Part shown: piece by piece, positions 11,185-20,690 of the stretch
Layout of the letters: every line of letters begins with the position of its first letter
Numbering within the stretch: the stretch's first letter is position 1
Assembly (NCBI GenBank): GCA_036924285.1
Contig: JAYKYS010000006.1
Span: 28,246,001 to 28,310,000 of the forward strand
Length of the DNA stretch: 64,000 nt
Source of the DNA: Asterella californica
Lineage: Eukaryota > Streptophyta > Marchantiopsida > Marchantiales > Aytoniaceae
Direction: 5' to 3'
Notes under the pieces: generated by a model
What the model was told of the DNA's origin: nothing
Database searches by the model: none
Seen by the model: only the letters and a program-made list of their open reading frames with translations
Position numbers and translations under genes: made by a program

Positions 11185-11835
11185 GACGTGTTATATTGAT
11201 GGGGTCTTCCATCTGACGTTAAGCTTGATGTTAAGCTACAGGTCGAGCATTCGCTAGAGAACTTACTCTAACTTTAGCCGGCACGGTTCATAAGATTCTA
11301 GAGATGTTTCATATTATAGCAGCGGTAGGAGACCTTAGAGCTTCTGATAGCAGAGCTTAGTTCCGATATTTCTTCAGGTTTTTGGACGTTGGGTTGTTTG
11401 ACCCTTTCTCTTCATATATTGATGAGGTCTTCCATCTAACATTAAGCTTGCAATTAAGCTACAGGTTGGGCATTCACTAGAGAATTGTGCTCTAACTTTA
11501 GCTGGCACGATTCACAAGATTCTAGAGGTGTTCCATATTACAGCAGCGGTAGGAGACCTTAGAGCTTATGATAGCAGATCTTAGTCCTGATGTTCCTTCA
11601 AGTTTCTGGGCCTTGGGTTGTTTGACCCTTTCTCTTGATATATTGATGGAATCTTTTCATCCGTTAGCTATTCATTGAGTCGCATTGGTTGTAACAAGTA
11701 GAAGAAGAGATCAGATCTAGAAGATCTCTACATCGTGATGTGCCATTACCATCCGGTCACAGTACGAGAGAAAGGGTCCACCGCTTCTCTTCTATTGGCT
11801 GTTACGACGAGAGTTGACGTCCACCTTATAGATAC
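11185..11835 (+). repeat. Left inverted arm with internal tandem duplication
   Basis: It matches the reverse complement of 57250-57685 from GACGTGTTATATTG to CCACCTTATAGATA. A unit of about 223 bp is repeated: it starts at 11194 and 11417 with TATTGATG.GG/AGGTCTTCCATC, and a third partial unit begins at 11641. The right arm has one unit fewer. No coding potential. Confidence 0.85.
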
Positions 11836-12140
11836 CCACGATTGATGAAATCGCTAAGTTCTTCTTCTGTTCTCTGGAGCTTGGTCTTCACTACTTATCT
11901 CGGTTTCTCTTCCTTGCCTTTCAACGCCTCAGACAGAATATGACAGATTCTTATCGTGATGATATTTACCAAGGCGATTAGATCCTGTTTCCCTTGGCTG
12001 CACATTTCTGTCTCTGATTGATGAGTTTAGACTCTGATTCCTTCGCGACGGGAGTACAACACGACTTGGCAAGAAAGAAACAGATGTAGCGCAACAGATT
12101 TTCATGCTGGCTGCAAAGAAAACGGAAGAGAACTTGGGCG

Positions 12141-15100
12141 TTGATACGTAAAAGACATATGATGGAATCTGACAAGTGCGAAGGTACTCGTAATCGTGGT
12201 CGTGTGAAATGTCACTGTTCATACAAGTGTTCTTTACTGCCAGCCGGTTTCGCTTTAGTTCCTGAGTCCACTGCAAGATTTCATCAGAAAAAATCGATTC
12301 AGAATGTCGTGTGTCCCACAATAGTTCCACCTCAAGAGAAAACGGTCATATCTGATAGGGTAGCAGTTCGTCCCCGTCGGGTCCTCTGCTTTTGTAGTTC
12401 TTGTGGTCAAAACCGTCAATGGATTACCGAGCGATCTCATCGTAGACACGACCGAATCTCTGTTTGGAAAGCTAGATTGTCTACACATATATCAGTTAAT
12501 TTCGTAGAACCGATAGAGGAAGAACTGATACATATGCATACTGCTCATCAACCATCGACTCCTATCAGTACTAACTTGGATGCCATCTCTGTTAGGAGCT
12601 GTCCAAATCTTAGTGAGTTGGCACATCCCAGCGATGTAGATGACTTATTCAATGTATTTCCAGTAGAGTTTGATGAAGCAATGCAAGAGAAAGTAGTAGA
12701 GATGTTTTCATTGTTAGATTTTCACAAAGTTTTAATTGCATTACGGTCAAAGTTACTGAAACTCTTATTTGGTGATATCGGAGGAAGACAAGATTCAAGA
12801 ATATCAGAAATATCTACAGATTACTCAAGAGATATTCCTCGAATAGCACCAACAGATTACAAGAGCATGTCGTTGGCTAGAATGTTAACACTTGCAGGGA
12901 ACTCTTGGGTGGGAGGATGTAGTGGTGAGAGTGCACCATCTTCATGGCGTAAGTTAATGCAAACTTGTGATCAACTAGGGATGGTCAAACCCGAAAGATG
13001 GTATATGTGTAATGGTACATCATCTTCTCCTCATGTGCCTGTGACAATCGGACCGGATGAAAATCTTACTTTGTGTTCTGTTCGAGGTTGTAGTCGTCCA
13101 ATCTTTGATATGATCAGATTTGATTATATTCCCATAGGGTCAATTTTGAAACCACTGTTTCAAAGTCGAACATTCTGTCATGACACGTTGAAACTTTGGA
13201 GACAAAGAAACGATTGGATGGGGAAGGATGTCGATTATGAACCATCATCGACCTACGAGTTCTGGCATGGAAGTAAGTTCCGTCAGTATCATAACTTTTG
13301 GGATCCAAATACGTTTTGGTCTCCACCGGTTACTTGCAGAAATCTAGAATGTGGAAAAGTTTACAGACTGTGGCCGACAGTATGTGAAGAATTACAAGAT
13401 CAGACTAACTATGATGCAGAAACAAAATGTTACAGGTTTCCTTGTGTTCAATGTTCCACAGAGATTATCCATTCTCCAACTTACGTCCAAGTAAGTTTAT
13501 TACATCATGTCATAGTTATCATTTACTTCATGTCTTCAAATGTACATATGATCTTTATAGAACAACACTAACACCAACTTTTTGTTTCTTGTGAATTTTC
13601 AGGGAGAACCACTAAACGTAGCCTTAATAGGTCATTGGGATGGTTTTCAAGCAGCTACCACAGCACAAAAGGATTGCTGGACGGTTGAAATATCAGTACT
13701 AAATGCTGGTAAAACTCCAGTATCTAACAGTTTATTGGCTAAACCAATCCCTATACTTTTTATCCCGATGGCATCGAAGCTTATACAGAAACTGAAAGAC
13801 TCTCATATCTTAGAGGCTTTCCTGAAGCCAATGTATTTCGATTTGAAGAGATCATTTATAGATGGTTTTTGTGTACCATATATACCTGTAGGTGATTATA
13901 GTATCCATAGGCAAGTAGGAAGTGACATCAGAGTTAGAGTCATGCTCATGAGTTGGACAGGTGACTTACCCGCACAATGTAAAGTGTCTGGCACTTTGTT
14001 CAAGGGCTATAGCGGTTGTCGCCGATGCATCCCCATGCCTGTGATGGTGGATGGACAGATTGTTTATCCTGATAACAGATATCAAGTTCGATAACCTCCG
14101 GAAAAGAGGAAAGTGAAAGATATGAAGAAGTTCGGGTTACTGCTTCTATCAACGACTTGGGAGGAGGAGAAAGAAGAATACCGCAGACAGAGTGGTTTGG
14201 CTTATTTGACTCAGCAGTGGAGTTTGAATGATCTGTACGATTTTGATATATCCAAAGATAATTTACACGACGTAATACATTTGCTTGTGTTGAATGCTGT
14301 GAAGAACTTTAACGATCAGTTTGTCGGTGTCTTGAATCTGAAGCAGATGAAGGTGTTACAACAAGTACTTCTACAACTCACCAGAAAGAGACCTGCTGGA
14401 TTGGGAGACCGATGGCCACGACCTCCTACAAAAAAAAAAGAGATGTTCAAATTGTCTTTCTACAAAGCCGAAGAACATCAGTTGTTCATGATGTATTGTT
14501 TACCATCAATTCTAGAAGAACTTGGATTTGATACTGATTCTTACTCGGCAACTTTGTCTAGCATGACGAGTACTCAGTGAAGGACACGATGGTCCGAATT
14601 CCAGAATTCTGGAACATATTCTTGGTAACTCACACATCTCTTGTTTTTATTCTGTCTCACAAGCAATGATGTGTAAAATCTCCATAAGTAAACGTATAGA
14701 CTACTTAAGTACATTAGTATTCTACAGATAATTTAGAATCTTAGTTTCAGATTGTATTTTTGTTTCTGGTTGACGCACTGTAACTTTTTTTTATCTCTCA
14801 TAGATAATAGAGAATTTGCTGGGATGTGCAGGGGCAGGTGAAGTCTTTGATGACATACTTCGTCATGGTCATCATGACTATTTCTGGTGCTATGCATTTG
14901 AACGGATGGTTCGTGGATACAACGCTATTCCAACTAACAACAGGACGTCAGAGATGACATACACCAAGTACTTCTGTCGGCAGTTATTTACAATATGTTA
15001 TGCACAAGATCGACAAGATCGAGACGGATTTCATCGACTTCACCGAATTGTTCATGATTTAGAACGAGCTTTGTATCCACGTCTTGTGAAACACAATCCT

Positions 15101-16159
15101 GGATATAAATGTAGTTGTAATACTTGGCATAATCAACATGTTAGTGTTGTTTCTAGTGTATCTATAGCATTAGAGTTGAGCAAAAACCTGATGTTATTAG
15201 GACAAGAACAGAAAACATATCCATGTTTCCAGACTACGCTGAAAGGGATTGGTGTGGGTCCTCATCACTGTACTGAGATAGATATACCACCGAACAAAAA
15301 ATATGCGAAGTATCTAACTAACTATTGGTCTGAGAAGGGATTGTTGACAGAGCAGAATAAGGAGCAGTTTCGAAATAAAATGCAAATGCTGCGAGCGGTT
15401 GTTATCGGCAATTGCTGTTTCAAGACCAACGACAACGTGGTGGTGGAGCATGATCAAGCTGACGCTGTTCAACAAACATGGGAGTGTAAACTGACTGAGA
15501 TTTTCATTCACGAATTTGGAGGACATTTTCAGATTTTCTTCGCAGAAAGATGGTACAATCAAGTCATGGTGGATGCAAGAGGTAGTGATACACCTCTAGT
15601 TTCTGAGATTACTGGTATGACTGTTCTTGTTGAAGATCCTCTGAAGTTTAGTGGAGATAACGTACGTCCGGTTTCTAAACTTTTACATAGATTTTTTCCA
15701 CAACCTACACAACATAAATGTAGGGGTAAGCAGTGTATCGTAGCATATGAATTGAACGATCAGTTCTTCACTCCAGATATTCCTCTTCTCAAGTCAAGAA
15801 TGCCCGGATGTTGTCCTCCATGGATTGTAGGAGGTGATTTGGTCATCGCTAAAGCAAGAAACTGGAAGTGTGGAATGCCGATGAGCCTTGCGCTAGTAAG
15901 GAGAGTGCCGACAGATGCTGATAGTGAAGTGACCGAAATGTCTAACGTTATCCATTCTCGTAAAGTAGAGTTGAGTTGGCTTCAGGTAGATAATATGAGT
16001 ACTTTAGAGGGAGAAACAGAAGAGTTTACTGTATCTCGACAGGTCACTACTAGTACATGGGCAGATATTTTGTCTATAGTGCATCCCACTCAAATCATCA
16101 CGGTAGAGTTTGAAACCGTTGGAATTGAGGAAGTGAGATTGTATCAACCCAAACGTTGA
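12141..16159 (+). pseudogene. CMC/TNP2-family DDE transposase, three exons, lightly damaged
   Basis: Exon 1 (12141-13490) has an N-terminal Cys cluster (KCHCSYKCS) and a finger CFCSSCGQNRQW...RRH, then further Cys pairs (CRNLECGK, CVQCSTE). A good intron (GTAAGT...TTTCAG, 13491-13602) leads to exon 2 with the catalytic core: HWDGFQAATTAQKDCWTVE (first Asp) and SWTGDLPAQCKVSG (second Asp), then CRRC. Exon 2 has one in-frame TAA (14092-14094) and a frame change near 14550, then runs through EYSVKDTMVRIPEFWN to a donor at about 14634. Exon 3 (from 14804) opens with IIENLLGCAG and contains CYAFERMVRGYN (catalytic Glu) and a Cys-rich tail. TNP2-type enzymes cut at the element's inverted ends. Only two lesions separate it from an open gene. 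The start codon is uncertain. Confidence 0.75.
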
Positions 16160-16427
16160 AAAGGGTTGAGCACTTGGTTGAACAGTGTACAGTTAAAACA
16201 CGAAAATTTTCGTTGTGCAAATACTACAGGAAAAGTTTAGTAAATAAAGAGAATTATCTTGGAAGCATGATGATATGTGATGATATGAATTACTGGTGTT
16301 TCATCTTGATACTGACTTGGTGTTGTCATAGTTGGGTGAGGGAGTGTGTATCCCAGAAGTCTAGGACGCTCCATGCATTCTCCGTTTGCACCAGCTCATG
16401 CACAGCTCTCTCGAGCTGAACAGTTTT

Positions 16428-16907
16428 TCTCAAGAGAGCGTGCAGGCTGAAAGTAAACGAACTGAACGAGAGCATATCGACTGAGTTGCCGATGATCAAA
16501 GATGCTGGCTGGAGTCTAGTCGAGGCAATAAGGTCTTCGACCGTGTCCTCGAAGCTTTGCTCGAATCGATTCATTGTCCACTTGATATTAGAGGGCTTCT
16601 ATTCACATGACGACACGGTTTCTCTCAAGAGAGCGTGCAGGCTGAACGTAAGTGAGCCGAACGAATGTATGACTGAGTTGTTGATGATCGGAGATGCTGA
16701 CTGAAGTCTAATCGAGACAATGAGGTCTTCGATCGTGTCCTCGAAGCTTTGCTCGAACCGATCCATTGTCCACTTGAGATTCAGAGGGCTTTCATTGAGA
16801 TTCAGAGGGCTTCCATCCACATGAGGACACGGGTGATTGAGCACCATAAGAGGATGTAGCGCTCGTGGCTGCTCGTCTTGTTGTGGAACTTGTTGCTGTT
16901 TTTCCAC
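16428..16907 (-). repeat. Tandem duplication with coding-like minus frames
   Basis: Units starting near 16428 and 16621 (period about 194) share CTCAAGAGAGCGTGCAGGCTGAA and TGTCCTCGAAGCTTTGCTCGAA. Both encode the same peptide on the minus strand (RFEQSFEDTVEDLI and RFEQSFEDTIEDLI, later FTFSLHALLR), suggesting a duplicated exon of an unrecognised gene. A shorter 24-base duplication (GAGATTCAGAGGGCTT) follows at about 16777-16818. Position: just downstream of the transposase, inside the giant element. Confidence 0.6.
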
Positions 16908-17130
16908 GTCTATCGGGGTATGAAACTCCCTTTCGTGAATCTAGATTTCGAAGTACCGAATCCTTCAGATGATGCAAGCCGCTCGACCTATTAACATTCA
17001 GCTGCAAAACCTGCTGGAGAGAATCGATAGTGGACAGAACTTATTCTGTAAGACGGCCAAAGAGCTCTGCATGCAGAGGCTCCAACAGTTTTTGCATGTG
17101 CTCGGTCAAACAATCCTCCGTTGTGCAATA

Positions 17131-17395
17131 ACACCAATAGAAGTTTAGATAGTATAAAATGAGTATAATATAATTCGTACGCTCTTTATAGCACCATTTG
17201 ATCTACATAGTTGAAAATAGCACCTTATCAAGCACTTAGGATTTTCTGACAGTTATGCATTTTTTGTCTGTGTCTGCAGAAAAAACACCAAGAGAAGTTT
17301 AGTTGGTGCAAAATTAGAATAATACAATTCGTAAGCTCTGTATAGCACCATTTGATATACAAAGTTGAAAATAGCACCTTGTGAAGCACCTTAAA
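17131..17395 (+). repeat. Two direct copies of a 110-base non-coding unit
   Basis: ACACCAA.AGAAGTTTAG at 17131 and 17285 starts two copies, 154 bases apart, that share TAGCACCATTTGAT and AGTTGAAAATAGCACCTT. No reading frame. The rest of 17396-18338 also shows no gene apart from a short polyphenol oxidase remnant and a foldback listed separately. Confidence 0.7.
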
Positions 17396-17506
17396 GACAG
17401 GCAAGGTAAAGAGATTTCATTTTGCACCGATAAGTACCTCCAGGAGTGTATTTAGAGTGCTATTCGGTTCAAGCAGAAGTGTAATATTGAAATGTCTTCC
17501 TGTGTT

Positions 17507-17552
17507 AGGAACTCACCCTTCTCGCTGGAAGATTCGGAAACGGACTTGATCG
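17507..17552 (-). pseudogene. Polyphenol oxidase C-terminal remnant
   Basis: 46 bases nearly identical (about four differences) to the part of the oxidase gene near 18500-18545 that encodes SVSESSSEKGEFL, in the same orientation, about 1 kb beyond the gene's end. The bases around it do not match. Too long for chance; it implies that a second oxidase copy or a local duplication once lay here. Confidence 0.6.
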
Positions 17553-18120
17553 CAGAGGGATTAGTTCAATCATGATCATACAATTGCGAGAGTTAACTGT
17601 ACACATAATCGTGCACTCATGAAAGTAGTTACCGATGCTCGCTATTAAACTGCAAACAATTCTACGCTGATCCTTTCATGATCGACCATGAGATAAGTGA
17701 GAAGTACAGCTAGATAGAAAATCCACAAGCAAGTTACCAGCTGGCTAGGGTGCGTAATCGGCAGACCTCAATTAATGCGCCAGTTAGTTATTTCATAACG
17801 ACCACGGATGTGACATGCCCCCAGTATTGCCATCCGTACCTCGTGTATCGGTCCGGAGACTTCATTACACGGCCAGAACTGTTGTCTTAGATAGAAAGCA
17901 AACATTCACAAGAGAAAATACAAGACAGTGAGCTATAGAGTGTGAAAAAGTGCACGTGACAATTTCAGGTGTTACTCAATGGAATTCGTCATGATACTGA
18001 ATGTCGAGTGAAAATTGGAACTATTTAACATCGACTTGAATGAGATCTACACCTAAAAGCCTAAACAGAAATCTACTTGAACGCGAGTGTAATCTCCGCA
18101 CAACTACCTTGTTTCTCTCA

Positions 18121-18178
18121 AGTCCGACTGTCACTCTGTAAAGAAGTAACGCTTAGCGTTATATTAGCCCTTCGGACT
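18121..18178. other. Nested foldback
   Basis: AGTCCGA (18121-18127) pairs with TCGGACT (18172-18178); inside it TAACGC and GCGTTA (18147-18161) form a second stem with a 3-base loop. It lies about 160 bases beyond the stop codon of the oxidase gene and could belong to its 3' region or be an old foldback insertion. Confidence 0.35.
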
Positions 18179-18338
18179 GCGCTAAGCTACAAGCACGGTT
18201 TTCCGGATAGTGAAGTCGGCATTTTGGCAACACAAGAAAAAAGGAATGTAAGCTACCCTTCTACATCAGGTTCAAAGTAATAAGCAACATTAACATTAAT
18301 ACTGAAAGTCGCCTGCATTTCTCTGCATATGTATGCAA

Positions 18339-20240
18339 TCACTGGAAATCTTGCTGGAGGTTGGCGAAAGTGAATCCTGTTTTTGGGGTGCTGTTCCTGG
18401 CACCCTTAGAAACAATGGTGACGATGATGTCCTGATGGCAATCCGTAATGCCAAGTCTCTTCAGAGAGGCATTGATGGAAAACCGGATGTTAACAATCAG
18501 GAACTCACCCTTCTCGCTGGACGATTCAGAAACTGACTTGCTCGTATCGATCATTCCGCTGGGCAGATGGGTGAAAGTACCCACGTACTCGGACATGTAC
18601 AGATGAGTCTTCCTGGTGGCTGCTGGATAGTTGATGAACACATCAAATCGGGCATAAGAGCCCTGCGGTATCTTCACCTTCTCAAACAAGACGTTCTCCT
18701 GCAACTGAAAGATGCTCTTCAGCTCCTTTCCTTGGAGGTCTTTGATTGTGGGAGCGCGACGGCCGAGCTTATAGCTGATGGGATCCATAGTGATGTGGTT
18801 GTCTCCATTGGGGACCGCTGCGGGGTAATCCTTGGGATGCCGAGGTGTCGGAGATTTATGGGGAGGGAGAGGCTCGTAATTGATCCACAGATCATCAGCT
18901 TCACTGACGTTAGTGAACTTGTAGCCGAGCTTGGCGCTGTTTAGAGAATCGCTGATTTTGCTGATCACCAAATCTCCGTTTTCGTCATAGAAAGTGAATT
19001 CGAAGTCGAGGAAATCTCTGTTCTTGAAGCCCGTTCGCTTTCTGTCTCCCGACCTGGTGATCCTGTCGGGGAGGGTTTTCCAGACGTCCCACAGGCGATC
19101 GACGTTGGAGTGATGAGCGTAGAAGATGGGATCTTTAGCTGCGAAGATGAAGTTTCCCATGTCCTCATTGTCGGGATGGTCGGGGTCGTTGATCAAGCCC
19201 GTCCATTCGTGGGCAATGTTGTGAGCATTTTCCAGTCCACCGGACTCGCCCACAGTTCCATTTGCTGACTGGTTGGCAGACGCAGCCGTGTTATCGGTGC
19301 CGACCACGTACGGGCCACCGAGAAAATCTCGAGCGCTGACTTTGGTCGTGACTTGGTTGTACATGACGCACAGATTCTGGTATCTGATCTGCTGGTCCGT
19401 CAGATTCTGCCCTTCCGCTTCGAGCTTGGCGCTGTAACCCAGGTTGAGAATATTGGGAGGCAAATGGTTGGGGTTTCGGAACTTATCATAGAGGGCGGAG
19501 TTGGGCACGGGGAACTTGGGCAGGTACATGGCAGGGATCATACCTGCGTCGAAGTCAATCGCATTGTCCCAGTTCCAGAAAGGAAGAGCGAAAGTAGGAT
19601 CGTTGATCAAGCTGGCTAGAATTCTCTCGTGGAAGTAGAGGTACATTCGATGCCACGGAAGGAAGCTCCAGCTGAAGTGGACTTGGAGCAAAACTCCGGT
19701 ATCTTTGCCCCGGAGATTCCGCTGCTTGAATGCTTCGTTGCAGAAGGAGCAGTGGACTCTCCACTGGTTGAGGAAGCTTCTGGGGTCCGAGTCTGGGAGG
19801 GCTTTCATTCTGGCGTAGGCCAGATTGTACTTCTTGACATACTCCGGATCTTTCTGGGCAATGTGTGCGGGTTTCCTCTCCCTCAAAATGGGCTTGCCAT
19901 GGCGATCAGCAAGCACACGAGGAAATGTGAACCTGATCGGGGCTCTTGTGGGCTGTGGGAGGCAGCAGTGTAAGGGGGCCCCCTTGAGCACAGGAACATC
20001 TTTGCAGAAGCCAAGACTGGATGCCAGCACTGGGGCTGCGGTAGCGCTCTCCGTGAAGAGTTGCAGGAAGAAGAGAAAAACGCAGACGTAGGCAGCCATA
20101 GGAATCAAGAACTGCTGACGAGTCTTCACAGCACTGCCTCCTCCCAAACTTTGCTGATGCAGCCGTATCTTCGACGTGTTTCCACAAGCTTTACTTTGGT
20201 TGCTTGACTCGGAAAGAGTGCTCCGAGCTGCAGCCGCCAT
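18339..20240 (-). CDS. PPO: Polyphenol oxidase (catechol oxidase/tyrosinase type)
   Basis: One uninterrupted 633-residue frame. Residues 48-69 are hydrophobic and end in TESATAAP, a signal-type cleavage region. CuA: H163, C167 (candidate thioether Cys), H188 and H197 in VHFSWSFLPWHRMYLYFHERI. CuB: H340, H344 (AHNIAHEWTG) and H376 in DPIFYAHHSNVDRLW. A DWL-like part (LDFEFTFYDENGDL) lies around 411-425 and a KFDV domain (ARFDVFINYP) at 530-539. Role (family knowledge): oxidises o-diphenols to quinones with O2, in plastid or secretory compartments. The 47 residues before M48 are Ser/Ala/Lys-rich, like a transit peptide; starting at M48 would give a plain signal peptide. Length fits the family, and no intron is needed. 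Oddity: Glu-Asn-Ala directly precedes H340, one residue shorter than the usual E-x-x-P-H. It is the only intact host-type gene here and lies inside the inverted arms. Confidence 0.93.
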   Translation of the reverse strand: MAAAARSTLSESSNQSKACGNTSKIRLHQQSLGGGSAVKTRQQFLIPMAAYVCVFLFFLQLFTESATAAPVLASSLGFCKDVPVLKGAPLHCCLPQPTRAPIRFTFPRVLADRHGKPILRERKPAHIAQKDPEYVKKYNLAYARMKALPDSDPRSFLNQWRVHCSFCNEAFKQRNLRGKDTGVLLQVHFSWSFLPWHRMYLYFHERILASLINDPTFALPFWNWDNAIDFDAGMIPAMYLPKFPVPNSALYDKFRNPNHLPPNILNLGYSAKLEAEGQNLTDQQIRYQNLCVMYNQVTTKVSARDFLGGPYVVGTDNTAASANQSANGTVGESGGLENAHNIAHEWTGLINDPDHPDNEDMGNFIFAAKDPIFYAHHSNVDRLWDVWKTLPDRITRSGDRKRTGFKNRDFLDFEFTFYDENGDLVISKISDSLNSAKLGYKFTNVSEADDLWINYEPLPPHKSPTPRHPKDYPAAVPNGDNHITMDPISYKLGRRAPTIKDLQGKELKSIFQLQENVLFEKVKIPQGSYARFDVFINYPAATRKTHLYMSEYVGTFTHLPSGMIDTSKSVSESSSEKGEFLIVNIRFSINASLKRLGITDCHQDIIVTIVSKGARNSTPKTGFTFANLQQDFQ

Positions 20241-20680
20241 CCTTCTGAAATCCCAGTATCAGAGTGATACACGCATTAATTTCAGTTTTTGTGTGACGAC
20301 AAGGACTTGTAAATCACCTTCATGTGGTCATGATCATGTGCACGTACAAAGTACAGATACTTATCTGCAGAATCTACCCTCAAACATTTCAGCAACTAGC
20401 TTTCTGCATTAGTATCGTTCACCAGAAACCTCCCGGGAGATTCAAAGAATTAAAGATATGTGAAAACGTGGTCAGCTCCCTGGAATGTTCATACCTTGTT
20501 CAGACAATGAACTCGAGAAACGCAAAGACGAGGTCCTTTCCAGAAAATATTATGGATAGAGTGCAGGGCTCAGCAGGTGCGCTGAAGTGAATCGAGCACC
20601 TAGAGTGGACCTGTTCTAAGCAACAAGCTTGTCCCTGAGCGGACAAGACTTGAACATAAATAATGAGTCCAATAAAGCCA

Positions 20681-20690
20681 GTTTTATAGT
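20681..20690 (-). promoter_or_regulatory. Candidate TATA box for the polyphenol oxidase
   Basis: On the minus strand this reads ACTATAAAAC, a strong plant TATA form, 441 bases before the first ATG. Transcription would start near 20650, leaving a leader of about 400 nt. Nothing else nearby competes, but the distance is long and there is no independent proof. Confidence 0.4.

Noticed and set aside
12141..16159. KDZ (Kyakuja-Dileera-Zisupton) transposase
   Set aside because: The Cys-rich start suggested it, but the core motifs (HWDGF, WTGDLPAQ, AFERM) follow the TNP2/CMC pattern, and no KDZ-style phrases are visible.
17081..18338. CRISPR-like or satellite array
   Set aside because: Only two direct copies of a longer unit and single foldbacks; no regular short repeats with spacers.
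19353..19973. Plus-strand frames across the oxidase gene
   Set aside because: They are antisense to the catalytic domains and show no protein-like motifs.
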